The notes: generated from the letters alone by a model not told the origin. A stretch of 64,000 nt of DNA from Betaproteobacteria bacterium UBA5216 (GCA_002412495.1 DHVE01000053.1:7923-71922); one strand, 5' to 3'. Shown: positions 9,395 to 18,626, counted from the stretch's first letter. Numbers and translations: made by a program.

Positions 9395-10132
9395 ATGCCC
9401 ATGGTGCTTGCGGCCATCACCGTTTTCATTCAGGCCTGTTTCATTATTCATGTCTACAAGACCGGCCGGCCCTACTGGTGGGCGCTGATCATTCTGTCTT
9501 TCCCGGTAATCGGATGCGTGGTCTATTACTTCTCGGAGATTTTTCCGGGAACACAAGAGGCGCGCAAGGCGGAGAAACTCGCCAAGGCGCTGGGCAAGAA
9601 ACTCTCGGGCGACAAAGAGTTTGCGCGCAAGATCGAAGAAGTCGAAATCTGCGGCAGCGTCGACAATAAGATCTCGCTTGCACACGAGTGCATGGAACGC
9701 GGCTTGCATGATGACGCGGCGCGGCTCTATCGCGGCTGCATGACGGGGCTGTATGCGGACGATCCCAACTTGCTGCTCGATCTGACGGCCGCGCAGGTGG
9801 AACAACAGAATTTCAATGAAGCGCGCGCGACACTCGAGAAGCTGCTCGCGAAACATCCCGATTTCAAACCCAACGACGCCCGTCTCCTGCATGCGCGAGT
9901 GCTGGAAGGCACGGGCGATAACGGCGGCGCACTGCGACTTTACGAGGCACTGCTGCCGGTTTATGTCGGCCTGGAGGCGCGCTACCGCCACGGGTTATTG
10001 CTGAAGAAACTCGGCCACACCAATCAGGCCCGCGCCGCGCTGGAGTCCATGCAGGAACACGCGCGCAAACATCGCGTCTCGCACGACAATGAATTGGCGT
10101 GGCTGAATCTCGCGAAGAAGGAATTGGTCTGA
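9395..10132 (+). CDS. membrane-anchored TPR protein with PLDc_N-like N-terminus
   Basis: A 245-aa protein of unknown function. Residues 1-45 form two short hydrophobic helices (MVLAAITVFIQACFII and WWALIILSFPVIGCVVYYF) resembling the phospholipase D N-terminal (PLDc_N) domain, but no HKD nuclease motif follows. A charged segment KAEKLAKALGKKL then leads into tetratricopeptide-like repeats (about 85-235) with DDPNLLLDLTAAQ and ARATLEKLLAKHPDF. It is probably an inner-membrane scaffold with a cytoplasmic TPR face. GAGGAG precedes the ATG. It is the last gene before tRNA-Pro. Confidence 0.75.
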   Translation: MPMVLAAITVFIQACFIIHVYKTGRPYWWALIILSFPVIGCVVYYFSEIFPGTQEARKAEKLAKALGKKLSGDKEFARKIEEVEICGSVDNKISLAHECMERGLHDDAARLYRGCMTGLYADDPNLLLDLTAAQVEQQNFNEARATLEKLLAKHPDFKPNDARLLHARVLEGTGDNGGALRLYEALLPVYVGLEARYRHGLLLKKLGHTNQARAALESMQEHARKHRVSHDNELAWLNLAKKELV

Positions 10133-10179
10133 GCAAATCCGGGAATGTTCCGGAAGATCCGCGTGATACCAAACTGAAG

Positions 10180-10256
10180 TGGTCAGGGAGGTGAGATTCG
10201 AACTCACGACCTCCTGCTCCCAAAGCAGGCGCGCTACCAGGCTACGCTACACCCTG
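10180..10256 (-). tRNA. tRNA-Pro (anticodon UGG)
   Basis: Read on the minus strand, 77 nt fold into a full cloverleaf. The acceptor is CAGGGTG/CTCCCTG (one U-U mismatch at 6-67), with a D-arm containing CCTGGTAGCG, anticodon stem CCTGC/GCAGG around loop TTTGGGA (anticodon TGG), T-arm GTGAG-TTCGAAT-CTCAC, discriminator A and an encoded CCA. The encoded CCA and 77-nt length are usual for bacterial tRNA-Pro. It lies alone between the TPR gene and an MFS gene. Confidence 0.93.
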
Positions 10257-10365
10257 ACTGACGGCGCATTTTAGCTGATTTTCGCTGTTCTTTGCGCATC
10301 GACAACGATGATCTGTCTTTACGCAAGTCCTATGCGATAAACTCGCCAGTTTAATTGGCATCTCC

Positions 10366-11580
10366 ATGACTGAAAAGAGAAACTGGCGCACGCCCGCCGT
10401 CGTGATCGCTTGTGCCGGATTGGCCATGACCATCGTGCTGGGCACGCGGCACGGATTCGGGCTGTATTTGCAACCCATGACCCTGGATCTTGGCATCAGC
10501 CGGGAGGTGTTCTCGTTCGCGATTGCGCTGCAAAATCTGTTTTACGGGTTCTCACAGCCGCTCACCGGCATGATCGCCGACAAGTTCGGCGCGGCTCGCG
10601 TAATGGCCGCCGGCACGGTTGCTTACGCGATAGGCCTGGTGCTGATGTCGCACTCCACCACCGGCACGGAACTGAATCTGAGCGCAGGGCTATTGATCGG
10701 TTCGGCCATGGGCTGCTGTGGATTCAGTACCGTCTACGGCGTGATTGGCCGCGTGGTGCCGGCGGATAAGCGCAGCGCCGCCATGGGCATCGTCGGCGCG
10801 GCGGGCTCGCTCGGGCAATTCCTGATGCTGCCCTACGGACAGTTGCTGATAAACCACCTCGGGTGGCAACAGGCGTTGCTGGTTCTGGCCGTCACCGTGC
10901 TGCTGTTGTTGCCGCTGTCGGCCGCGTTGGTGGAAGACAAAACCACGCAGGCGAAAATTCTCTTCAAGCAATCGATTCCGGCCGCGCTGCGGGAAGCCTT
11001 CAGTCATCGAGGTTTTGTGCTGATGTGTATCGCGTACTCGGTCTGCGGATTCCAGTTGCTGTTTATCTCGGTGCATTTCCCCGCGTATCTGATCGATCAG
11101 AAAATGACGCCCGCCACCGGCATGATCGCGTTGGCGCTGATCGGGTTATTCAATACCTTTGGCAGCTATACGTGGGGCTGGCTCGGCGGCCGCCACAGTA
11201 AAAAATACCTGCTGGGCACGTTGTACTTCACGCGCGCCATGGTGGTGATGGCCTTTATTCTGGTGCCGCTGTCGGCGACGACGATTTACCTGTTCTCCGC
11301 CGCGATTGGATTTTTGTGGCTGGGCACCGCGCCCATCACCAGCGCGCTCATCGCGCAGATTTTCGGCGCGCGTTACCTGTCAACGCTGAGCGGCTGCGCC
11401 TTCATGTTTCATCAGACCGGCAGTTTTCTGGGCGTTTGGCTCGGCGGGCGGATTTTTGACACCACGGGTTCGTACACGCTGATGTGGTGGATCACCATTA
11501 TCGCGGGCATCGTGGCGGCGCTACTGGTATTGCCAGTGGACGAGCGGCAGATTCCCCGCACCGCAACGGCCACCGCGTAG
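10366..11580 (+). CDS. MFS transporter
   Basis: A 404-aa major facilitator with about 12 transmembrane helices. The loop 2-3 signature region is GMIADKFGAARVMAAG, and the second half repeats with WLGGRHSKKYLLG. The N-terminus TRHGFGLYLQPMTLDLGISREVF resembles the oxalate/formate-antiporter and YbfB-like monocarboxylate group. The substrate is not readable. It ends 1 nt before the convergent LysR gene, so the pair shares its 3' ends rather than a promoter. Confidence 0.88.
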   Translation: MTEKRNWRTPAVVIACAGLAMTIVLGTRHGFGLYLQPMTLDLGISREVFSFAIALQNLFYGFSQPLTGMIADKFGAARVMAAGTVAYAIGLVLMSHSTTGTELNLSAGLLIGSAMGCCGFSTVYGVIGRVVPADKRSAAMGIVGAAGSLGQFLMLPYGQLLINHLGWQQALLVLAVTVLLLLPLSAALVEDKTTQAKILFKQSIPAALREAFSHRGFVLMCIAYSVCGFQLLFISVHFPAYLIDQKMTPATGMIALALIGLFNTFGSYTWGWLGGRHSKKYLLGTLYFTRAMVVMAFILVPLSATTIYLFSAAIGFLWLGTAPITSALIAQIFGARYLSTLSGCAFMFHQTGSFLGVWLGGRIFDTTGSYTLMWWITIIAGIVAALLVLPVDERQIPRTATATA

Positions 11581-11581
11581 T

Positions 11582-12538
11582 TCAGGCGAGCCGCGCCGCC
11601 TCGTCACGCAACCAGCTTCGAAATGCCGCCACGGCGGGACGCTCGTCCGCGTGTTCTCCACATGCCATGTAATAACCATCGGGCAACTTCACGCTCAGAT
11701 CAAAAGGCGCCACCAGTTTGCCGCTGGAAATATCTTCCGCGGCCAGCACTGGCATGCTGGCCAGCACGCCCACGGCGTCTATCGCGGCTTCAAACGCCAG
11801 CACGGCGTGACTGAAGTGCGGCCCTTTGTTGGCATCAACGTCATGCACGCCGGCCGCCTTTAACCACAGTCCCCAAAACGGCTCATTGTCGTAGAGCTCG
11901 CCGGTATCGTCGTGCAGCAGCAGGTGGTGCTTGAGATCGTCCGGCGTACGCAGCGGATGCGGGTGATCCGCCGCGAGCAGCCGCGGGCTGCATATCGGCG
12001 TGATGCTCAGGTCGATCAGGCGTTCCACTTTCATGCCATGCACGTTGCCGCGTCCGTAAAGTATTGCGACGTCTGAATCAGACAACCACGCTTCCACCGT
12101 TGCGCGCTCGGCCACGTCGCCCTTGCCGTCCACGCTGATACGGCGCATGCGCGCGGAAATGCGCACGTCGACTTCCGGGTGCGCCGCAATAAAGCGGTGC
12201 AAGCGAGGCATCAGCCAGCGGGATGCAAACGAGGGTGCCGCGCTGACGGTAAGCGCCCCGCCATTCGGGTGACTGCGCAGCAGCGCAACCGCTTGCGCCA
12301 TGCAGTCAAATCCCTCCCCCAGCTTGGGCAAGGCTGACTTGGCGACGTCCGTCAGTTCCAGCGCCCTGTTGTAGCGATGAAACAACTGCACGCCGAGGTA
12401 ATCCTCCAGCGTGCGTATCTGGTGACTCACTGCAGCCGACGTGACATTCAGTTCCAAGGCGGCTTTCTTGACGCTCAAATGGCGCGCGGCGGCCTCAAAG
12501 GCTTTAAGCGAATTCAGCGGGGGTAGTCGCACGGGCAT
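11582..12538 (-). CDS. LysR-type transcriptional regulator, GcvA-like
   Basis: A 318-aa LTTR. The winged HTH (1-65) reads LNSLKAFEAAARHLSVKKAALELNVTSAAVSHQIRTLEDYLGVQLFHR, which is characteristic of the GcvA/AmpR group. The effector domain begins GGALTVSAAPSFASRWLMPRL. It is divergent from the small ORF at 12709 across a gap with a strong dyad (12622-12651) that could be its operator, and convergent with the MFS gene. Confidence 0.92.
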   Translation of the reverse strand: MPVRLPPLNSLKAFEAAARHLSVKKAALELNVTSAAVSHQIRTLEDYLGVQLFHRYNRALELTDVAKSALPKLGEGFDCMAQAVALLRSHPNGGALTVSAAPSFASRWLMPRLHRFIAAHPEVDVRISARMRRISVDGKGDVAERATVEAWLSDSDVAILYGRGNVHGMKVERLIDLSITPICSPRLLAADHPHPLRTPDDLKHHLLLHDDTGELYDNEPFWGLWLKAAGVHDVDANKGPHFSHAVLAFEAAIDAVGVLASMPVLAAEDISSGKLVAPFDLSVKLPDGYYMACGEHADERPAVAAFRSWLRDEAARLA

Positions 12539-12621
12539 GTTAACTCCGATTTAGTTTATCTCATCCGATCAGGCAAAAGATGTAAGTTGATGCGATGCAA
12601 CATTTCTCGGAGAATCAAGTC

Positions 12622-12651
12622 TACTATAAGGTAGTAAGTTATTGATACTAC
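12622..12651. promoter_or_regulatory. overlapping inverted repeats, possible LTTR operator
   Basis: TACTA(12622-12626)-TAAGG-TAGTA(12632-12636) and GTAGTA(12631-12636)-9 nt-TACTAC(12646-12651) share their middle arm. The site lies between the divergent LysR gene and the 76-aa ORF, about 58 nt before the latter's start. It could be an operator, or two mutually exclusive hairpins in the ORF leader. Confidence 0.4.
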
Positions 12652-12708
12652 GATGGTTCTAGAATCCGCACTTATGCAATAAGCAATTGAATTTAAAGGA
12701 GCATTTCC

Positions 12709-12939
12709 ATGAGAAAGACGCTAAAAGTGAACGAAAGTTCAGTGATGTATAGAAAAATTGATGAACTGGTGATGTCCGAAATGGACCGTACGCAAGCCGT
12801 GGGTGCGCTTAAAGCGGCAGATCGGCTAGCCGACGCTTACGACGGGCTGAAACGCATCATCTCCCGGGCTGCAGTCCTTTGGACGTCCGCCCCCACCATC
12901 AAGCACCCGACGCTGAAGCACCAGCTGAAGCACCAATAG
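12709..12939 (+). CDS. small hypothetical protein (76 aa)
   Basis: Not recognised. The 76-aa product is charged and probably helical in its first 55 residues (KIDELVMSEMDRTQAVGALKAADRLADAYDGLKRI), with a basic tail ending KHPTLKHQLKHQ. A good Shine-Dalgarno (AAGGAG, 7 nt before ATG) and a rho-independent terminator at 13005-13036 argue that it is a real transcription unit. It is divergent from the GcvA-like LysR gene. Confidence 0.5.
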   Translation: MRKTLKVNESSVMYRKIDELVMSEMDRTQAVGALKAADRLADAYDGLKRIISRAAVLWTSAPTIKHPTLKHQLKHQ

Positions 12940-13004
12940 CCTGCGGGCTGCTTATGCCGGGAGATGGCGGCGCACGGTAGCCTCTCCCCCGCCGTCTTCT
13001 CTAG

Positions 13005-13036
13005 CGCGTAGCGAACCGACTGCGCGTTTTTATTTT
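13005..13036 (+). terminator. rho-independent terminator
   Basis: CGCGTAG (13005-13011) and CTGCGCG (13020-13026) pair over 7 bp with one G-T wobble and an 8-nt loop, followed directly by TTTTTATTTT. It is oriented to stop transcription from the 76-aa ORF and overlaps the 3' end of the convergent glutathione peroxidase gene. Confidence 0.65.
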
Positions 13037-13620
13037 GGCGTGTGCCGCGCACGCAGCATGTCCTGAATTCGCGCTATGATTTCCGGCGCATCGGGTTCCA
13101 CGGCGCTGTGGAATCCGTGAACGGTTTTGCCGTCGGGCGCAATCAAGTACTTGTGAAAATTCCACTGCGGCGCCCCGCCGGTCGCCGTCGCCAGCGCTCG
13201 ATACAACGGACTCGCCTTGGCGCCTGTCACCGCGCTCTGCTCGATCATCGGAAATTCAATCGCATAAGTCAGCAAACAAAACTTGGCGATCTCCTGGTTC
13301 GTCGCCAGTTCCTGATTGAAATCATTGGACGGGAATCCCAACACCACCAACCCGCGCTTGCCGTATTGCCTGTTCAACGCCTCCAGTTTTTCGAACTGCG
13401 GCGTGTATCCACACTTGCTCGCGGTGTTGACTATCAGAATCGGACGGTTCGCGAACTCACACAAATGAACAGGCTTGCCCTCTAGCGATGTGAATCGATG
13501 ATCGAGCAACGGCGGACATGCGCTCGCGGCCGGCGTTCCGAGCAGCGCCGCCACCAACATCACGATGATCCCGCGCGCGCGGAATGCATGTAACGATTGC
13601 AGTGATTTCGGCAATTTCAT
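13030..13620 (-). CDS. glutathione peroxidase family protein, exported
   Basis: A 196-aa thiol peroxidase of the GPx family. An N-terminal signal-like segment (IIVMLVAALLGTPAASA) suggests periplasmic location, unusual for this mostly cytosolic family. The peroxidatic Cys is in VNTASKCGYTPQFE, the resolving-type Cys in EIAKFCLLTYAIEFP, and the WNFHKYLI motif is intact. The catalytic Gln of the usual NQF motif is Asp here (FPSNDF). The enzyme probably uses thioredoxin-like donors. Confidence 0.88.
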   Translation of the reverse strand: MKLPKSLQSLHAFRARGIIVMLVAALLGTPAASACPPLLDHRFTSLEGKPVHLCEFANRPILIVNTASKCGYTPQFEKLEALNRQYGKRGLVVLGFPSNDFNQELATNQEIAKFCLLTYAIEFPMIEQSAVTGAKASPLYRALATATGGAPQWNFHKYLIAPDGKTVHGFHSAVEPDAPEIIARIQDMLRARHTPK

Positions 13621-13835
13621 CAGATTCTTCTCGCGGTAATGTCCATGCGCCTGCCATTATAAACACGGTCGTACCGGCGGTACCGCATGGCTGGTGAAAT
13701 CTATTCATGCGAGGAATTGAACTTAATACGGTACCGTGTGCCCCATTAGCTGTCAGGCTTTGCAGCCAACGTTGAATTTTATTGACGCGCGACGATACAT
13801 TTTTTTGATATTTCAATTCACGCACAGGAGTCGCC

Positions 13836-14498
13836 ATGTTTAATTCCAGGGATGCGCTGTTCGGCAAGAGAGAAGATTTCTCGCAGAAGGATCCGAGAGA
13901 CCCAAAGGATAGCCGGTCACAAGGCGCTTTGCCACGCAGCCTTGCAGCCACGGGCCACGCGGAAGCCGCGCTGGCTGCCACGGAGCCGACCACGGGTGCG
14001 CAATCTCCCGCGACGCCTGTCGCGACATCAGGCAGCAAGCTCATTGTCGGTCCCGACATCAAGCTCAAGGGCGTGGAAATCACCGACTGCGACACACTGG
14101 TGGTCGAGGGCCGTGTGGAAGCCTCGATGGACAGCCGAGTCATCCAGATCGCGGAGCATGGCGTGTACTCGGGCACCGTCGGGATAGATGTCGCCGAAAT
14201 TTACGGCCGCTTCGAAGGGGAACTCACCGCGCGCAAACAGCTGGTGATACATGCCACCGGGCGCGTGACCGGAACTATCCGCTACGGCAAGCTCACGGTG
14301 GAAGACGGCGGTGAAATTTCCGGTGACATACGCACGTTGTCGAGTGTGCCATCCGCGTCCGAGCGCAAGCCCGCCGGCCCGGATATGCCGGTGGATATCA
14401 TGACACCCTATGATCCGTTTGCGCACAAGGGCAAATCAGGCGCCAAGGCAGCACACGCGCCGCACGCCCCCATCTCACCAGCGTCCGGCACACACTGA
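13836..14498 (+). CDS. bactofilin family cytoskeletal protein
   Basis: A 220-aa polymer-forming protein. A disordered N-terminus (1-65) and Pro/His-rich tail (from about 180) flank the beta-helical bactofilin domain (about 68-170) with repeated short strands: LIVGPDIKLKGVEI, LVVEGRVEASMDSRVI, GTVGIDVAEIYGRFEGEL and GRVTGTIRYGKLTVEDGGEISGDI. Bactofilins assemble into filaments without nucleotides and scaffold cell-wall or chemosensory complexes. AGGAG precedes the ATG. The chemotaxis operon lies 1 kb downstream on the other strand. Confidence 0.92.
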   Translation: MFNSRDALFGKREDFSQKDPRDPKDSRSQGALPRSLAATGHAEAALAATEPTTGAQSPATPVATSGSKLIVGPDIKLKGVEITDCDTLVVEGRVEASMDSRVIQIAEHGVYSGTVGIDVAEIYGRFEGELTARKQLVIHATGRVTGTIRYGKLTVEDGGEISGDIRTLSSVPSASERKPAGPDMPVDIMTPYDPFAHKGKSGAKAAHAPHAPISPASGTH

Positions 14499-14510
14499 GA
14501 CCGGAAATAA

Positions 14511-15224
14511 TCAGTTCGCGGTAGTGGATTCCGCAGGCCCCGCGGGCACAGCGGGTGTTGTCACGGTGTCCGTCACCGTAGCGACGGGCGGCGGTGACGG
14601 CGTGACCTGGGTTGGTGACGATGGTGCCACCGCCGCCTGTGCACGATCAAATTCCGCGAGGATCATATCGTTCAAGTCGGTTGGCAGCGGCACCAGCCGT
14701 TGACGCAGCACCGACGCCATTTGCTCGCGTGATTCAAGCGGCATTTTTTCATACTCGGCACGCGCTTCCTGCGCGATCTGCCGCTTGCGCTCAAAGGACA
14801 GCGCATTGATTTGCTCGTGCGCCTGCCGCACGGCCGATGCCTTTATCGCCAGATCCGCAATGATGGCCGGCACTTCAGCGGCATTCTTGGGATCGGCAAT
14901 GATGCGCCGCACGCTGACATACACTTCATTCCGCTGCGACGAAGTCAAATGTACAAAACCTTCATCGATGAGTAAACGCAACTGCGCGTCGCTTAATCCG
15001 AAGGTAGCTGAAAAATCCGCGCCGCCGGGTGGCGCGCGCGGCGCGACGACGTTCGAGCGACTCGCGCCCTCCACCGCGCTTTCCACCCCACTGGTAATGA
15101 TTTTGTCGCGCAACAAACGCAGCAGGATCAGCGTCAATGGATCCGCAGCCTGCGCGGGCGCGCAGCCGATCGCCAGTGCGACAGCGCCTACAACGCTTCG
15201 GACGTGACTTTTCACATGCCGCAT
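14511..15224 (-). CDS. secreted hypothetical protein
   Basis: A 237-aa protein I cannot assign. A signal peptide (VVGAVALAIGCAPAQA-A) is followed by a helical, Arg/Glu-rich body (residues 80-190: SDAQLRLLIDEGFVHLTSSQRNEVY, FERKRQIAQEARAEYEK) and a low-complexity Pro/Thr/Val tail from about 200. The helical part might form coiled coil. GAGGAAGAG precedes the ATG. It is convergent with the bactofilin gene, 12 nt apart. Confidence 0.7.
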   Translation of the reverse strand: MRHVKSHVRSVVGAVALAIGCAPAQAADPLTLILLRLLRDKIITSGVESAVEGASRSNVVAPRAPPGGADFSATFGLSDAQLRLLIDEGFVHLTSSQRNEVYVSVRRIIADPKNAAEVPAIIADLAIKASAVRQAHEQINALSFERKRQIAQEARAEYEKMPLESREQMASVLRQRLVPLPTDLNDMILAEFDRAQAAVAPSSPTQVTPSPPPVATVTDTVTTPAVPAGPAESTTAN

Positions 15225-15435
15225 GGCTCTTCCTCGTTTGGGAATCCTCTCAAAAAGTGACGACTGTTTGCGTCAGAGAGGTTCTAACCTTATGTTTTTT
15301 AGGCAAAAATACGCTTGCCAGTTTAAATGTCAAGCGGACGGAGGCACCCAGTAATCGTCTAACGCCTCGCCGCGGCATCAGCGGAATGTGAATTTATTTT
15401 TTATAAACAACAACTTATATTCATCTCGTGACAGC

Positions 15436-16527
15436 CTACGGCTTGCGTATACGCCCCGAGGAGAGGTTTTCAAGCGTTTGCAGACAACTGATGATTTCGC
15501 GCGATACCGCGGACAGTGATACCTGCTTGTCAACCGCGCCTATTTCAAATGCCACGCGCGGCATGCCATACACCACACAGCTGCCGGCGTCCTGCCCAAT
15601 GGTCATGGCGCCAGCCTGCTTCATGTGCAACAGGCCCTGGGCCCCGTCCGTACCCATGCCGCTGAGAATCACGCCGACGGCATGCCGCCCCGCTTGCTGC
15701 GCCACGGAATCAAACAGCGGGTCCACCGAGGGCCGGTGCCCATTCAGCAGCGGGCCGTCATTGAGCAACGTAATCCATCCACTGACGCCGCGCCCGAGTT
15801 TCAGATGCTGATTCCCAGGCGCAATGTAAACATGCCCGGGATGAAGAATATCGCCTTGCGAGGCTTCTTTTACCCTGAGTGCGCACATCGAATTCAGACG
15901 CGCGGCAAACAGCCGCGTGAAGGGTTGTGGCAAGTGCTGCACGATCAGCACGGGCGGCACGCTTTCGGGCAATCCTTGCAGCACCGTTGTGATTGCTTCG
16001 ATGCCCCCGGTGGAGGCGCCTATGGCGATCACCGCATTGCGAGCCGCCATCCCCAGGGTTACCGACGGTTGCGCCGACGCAGATTGGCTCCCCGCCCAGC
16101 CCCGGCCCGCGATCTGTGGCCCCGCCGCCGCCGCGATGCGCACCTTGCTTACGATGTCACTGGCGAACTGGGAGATCAGCGTGTTGCTCGTCTGCATCGC
16201 GGGCTTGGTGACAAAATCCACCGCGCCCAATTGCAATGCGCGCAATGTCGCCTCGCCGCCCGCCACGGTCAGCGTTGAGACCATGACCACCGGCATCGGG
16301 CGCAGGCGCATGATTTTTTCGAGAAAGGTCAGGCCATCCATGCGCGGCATCTCGATGTCGAGCAATACCACGTCGGGCGAAAGCGCCTTAATTTTTTCGC
16401 GCGCGTCAAACGGATCCTGCGCCGTGCCAGCCACCATCATGTCGGATTGCGCATTGACAAATTGCGCGATCAGCTCGCGCATGACCTGCGAATCGTCAAC
16501 GATGATGACACGCGTTTTCGCCGCCAC
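15436..16527 (-). CDS. cheB: chemotaxis response regulator protein-glutamate methylesterase CheB
   Basis: A 363-aa CheB that demethylates or deamidates glutamates on chemoreceptors. The receiver domain (1-125) has the phospho-acceptor Asp57 in VVLLDIEMPRMDG and Lys108. The methylesterase domain (165-350) carries the Ser-His-Asp triad: Ser172 in IGASTGG, His198 in IVQHLP and Asp294 in SGMGTDGA. It is the last gene of the nine-gene chemotaxis operon, 3 nt after cheD. Confidence 0.96.
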   Translation of the reverse strand: MAAKTRVIIVDDSQVMRELIAQFVNAQSDMMVAGTAQDPFDAREKIKALSPDVVLLDIEMPRMDGLTFLEKIMRLRPMPVVMVSTLTVAGGEATLRALQLGAVDFVTKPAMQTSNTLISQFASDIVSKVRIAAAAGPQIAGRGWAGSQSASAQPSVTLGMAARNAVIAIGASTGGIEAITTVLQGLPESVPPVLIVQHLPQPFTRLFAARLNSMCALRVKEASQGDILHPGHVYIAPGNQHLKLGRGVSGWITLLNDGPLLNGHRPSVDPLFDSVAQQAGRHAVGVILSGMGTDGAQGLLHMKQAGAMTIGQDAGSCVVYGMPRVAFEIGAVDKQVSLSAVSREIISCLQTLENLSSGRIRKP

Positions 16528-16530
16528 GGC

Positions 16531-17157
16531 TTAGTCCTCGAACAATTCCACGCGGCTGCTGATCGATTTTTTCTCGATCTCGACGGCATAGGCGCGCTCG
16601 CGATCAATCAGCGTATCGTTGTGCAACTGGCGCAGTTCCTTCACCAGCACCCGGCCCGATTCGACGAAGAAATACACCTTGCGGGCGTGATTGCCGCCGA
16701 CGTCTTTTGCCACGACGGAAATGCCTTCGCGGTTCAGGTAAGCCAGCGCGAACTCCGCGTTGCGCGCACCGACATCGCTCATGCCGGGCAGCACGCGCCC
16801 CGCCCCGAACACCTTGGCCACCAACCGGCCGCGGTGAGCGCCCATCGTCAACAAATTGTTGATCAGCATCTCCATCGCGTGCGCGCCATAACGCGCCGGC
16901 TCGCTCACCACTGACTGCGAACCCGAACGGTCGGGCAGCATGAAATGATTCATGCCGCCAATGCGGGAAACCGGGTCCATCAGGCACACCGAAACGCACG
17001 ATCCGAGCACCGTCACGATCAGGATATTGCGCTGGCTGGCATATAACTCACCGGGCGCTATTTTCGCTGCGTGCATCGCGAAATGCGAATCGTAATACAA
17101 ACCCGGGCTGTCATTTTCAAGATTGGGAAACGCGGTCCCGCGCGGCTTTTCGGTCAT
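16531..17157 (-). CDS. cheD: chemoreceptor glutamine deamidase CheD
   Basis: A 208-aa CheD that deamidates receptor glutamines. The catalytic Cys is in VTVLGSCVSVCLMDP and the His in IGGMNHFMLP. The start at 17157 overlaps the cheR stop (ATGA), whereas the longer open frame to 17367 runs out of frame through cheR and is not coding. The Cys-His pair and the C-terminal GGNHARKVYFFVESGRVLVKEL match the family. Confidence 0.94.
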   Translation of the reverse strand: MTEKPRGTAFPNLENDSPGLYYDSHFAMHAAKIAPGELYASQRNILIVTVLGSCVSVCLMDPVSRIGGMNHFMLPDRSGSQSVVSEPARYGAHAMEMLINNLLTMGAHRGRLVAKVFGAGRVLPGMSDVGARNAEFALAYLNREGISVVAKDVGGNHARKVYFFVESGRVLVKELRQLHNDTLIDRERAYAVEIEKKSISSRVELFED

Positions 17158-18005
17158 GGGTATCCTAAACGCGCCGCAGCCTGCGATGCATCGCTCGCGA
17201 CGCGATAAGTCGTTGCGCCCAGCGGGGTGAACAAATCCTTTGCATTGAAAAATGCCTCTGAATGTCCGGCAAACAACAAGCCATGCGGTTGCCGCAGCAA
17301 CGGCACAAAACGCTTGAGTATCCGGTACTGTGTTTCTTTGTCGAAATAGATCATGACGTTGCGACAAAAAATGGCATCAAACTGTCCTTCAATGGGCCAT
17401 TCGGCCTGCATCAGGTTGAGCATGCGGAATTGAATGCCGCGCTTGAGATCGTCCTTTACTTTAACAAGCCCTTGGTAACTGCCATCGCCGCACAAGAAAT
17501 ATTTTTTCAACTGCGCCGCGTCCATCCCCTCGACCTTCTCGCGCTCGTAGATGCCGCGCTCGGCGCCTTGCAATACGGTGGTGTTGATGTCCGTGGCGAG
17601 GATGCTGACCGGCACCTGTGAATCCTCCATGTATTCCCGGCAGGTAATCGCAATCGAATAGGGCTCTTCGCCCGACGCGCAACCGCAGCTCCATATGCGA
17701 GCCGGCCGGGGCGCCGCAGGCAATACCTGGTCCGCCAGAATACGAAAATGATGACGTTCGCGGAAAAAACTCGTCAGATTGGTGGTCAGTATATTGATAA
17801 ACCGAGTCCACTCGTGCTGCCCCGCGTTATCCAGGTAATCGAGATAGGCGCGCACGGACTCCAGTCCGAGCCGGCGCAACTCCCGCGTCAGGCGGCTGTA
17901 CACCATTTCTTTGCGCGTATCGCCCAAATGTATGCCGGCGATACGATACAGATGGTCCGCCACCCGCTCGTAATCCGATTGTTCGTATTTAAACTCCTTT
18001 GACAC
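17154..18005 (-). CDS. cheR: chemotaxis protein methyltransferase CheR
   Basis: A 283-aa SAM-dependent receptor methyltransferase. The N-terminal helical domain (1-85) precedes the Rossmann domain with RIWSCGCASGEEPYSIAI (SAM site) and FDAIFCRNVMIYFD. The start is GTG. It overlaps cheD by 4 nt and follows cheW. It has no C-terminal TPR extension, so it is the short CheR form. Confidence 0.95.
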   Translation of the reverse strand: MSKEFKYEQSDYERVADHLYRIAGIHLGDTRKEMVYSRLTRELRRLGLESVRAYLDYLDNAGQHEWTRFINILTTNLTSFFRERHHFRILADQVLPAAPRPARIWSCGCASGEEPYSIAITCREYMEDSQVPVSILATDINTTVLQGAERGIYEREKVEGMDAAQLKKYFLCGDGSYQGLVKVKDDLKRGIQFRMLNLMQAEWPIEGQFDAIFCRNVMIYFDKETQYRILKRFVPLLRQPHGLLFAGHSEAFFNAKDLFTPLGATTYRVASDASQAAARLGYP

Positions 18006-18062
18006 CGTTATACGCTACTCAATCCTGGTAATCCTGTGCGCCCGCCGACCCTGTGTCCCGCG

Positions 18063-18554
18063 TTACGATGCCACTTTCTCGATCAGCTGCAGGTCTTCGC
18101 TGCTCATCAGGCGCTCGATGTCCACTACGATCAGCATGCGCCCCTCGACGGTTGCCATGCCGGAGATGAATTCCGTGTTGATGGTGGAACCAAAGCGCGG
18201 CGCTTCGCGAATTTCTTCCAGCGGAACCGCGATGACGTCCGATACACTGTCCACCACCACGCCTATCATTTTTTTATTTAAATTCAATATGATAACTATG
18301 GTTGTTGCATCATAGCTCACGTTCGCAAGACGAAACTTGATGCGCAAATCCACGATCGGCACGATATTGCCGCGCAGGTTGATCACACCTTTGATGAAGT
18401 CGGGGGTGTTGGCAATAGACGTTACGGTGTCATAGCCACGTATCTCCTGCACTTTGAGTATATCGATGCAGTACTCTTCCTGGGCCAGCCGGAACGTCAG
18501 AAACTCTTTTTTTACCGCGGCACGCGCCGCATCGTCTGCTCGAACATCACTCAC
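18063..18554 (-). CDS. cheW: chemotaxis coupling protein CheW
   Basis: A 163-aa single CheW domain: FLTFRLAQEEYCIDILKVQEIRGY, followed by NLRGNIVPIVDLRIKF. CheW bridges receptors and CheA. The start is GTG with AGGAGG 5-6 nt upstream. It lies between cheA and cheR in the operon. Confidence 0.96.
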   Translation of the reverse strand: MSDVRADDAARAAVKKEFLTFRLAQEEYCIDILKVQEIRGYDTVTSIANTPDFIKGVINLRGNIVPIVDLRIKFRLANVSYDATTIVIILNLNKKMIGVVVDSVSDVIAVPLEEIREAPRFGSTINTEFISGMATVEGRMLIVVDIERLMSSEDLQLIEKVAS

Positions 18555-18626
18555 TTGAACCTCCTGTATTTCTTCGCATGGTTACGCCAATACGCTATTA
18601 AGCTGATACGTTAGTAGGCCGAACCG

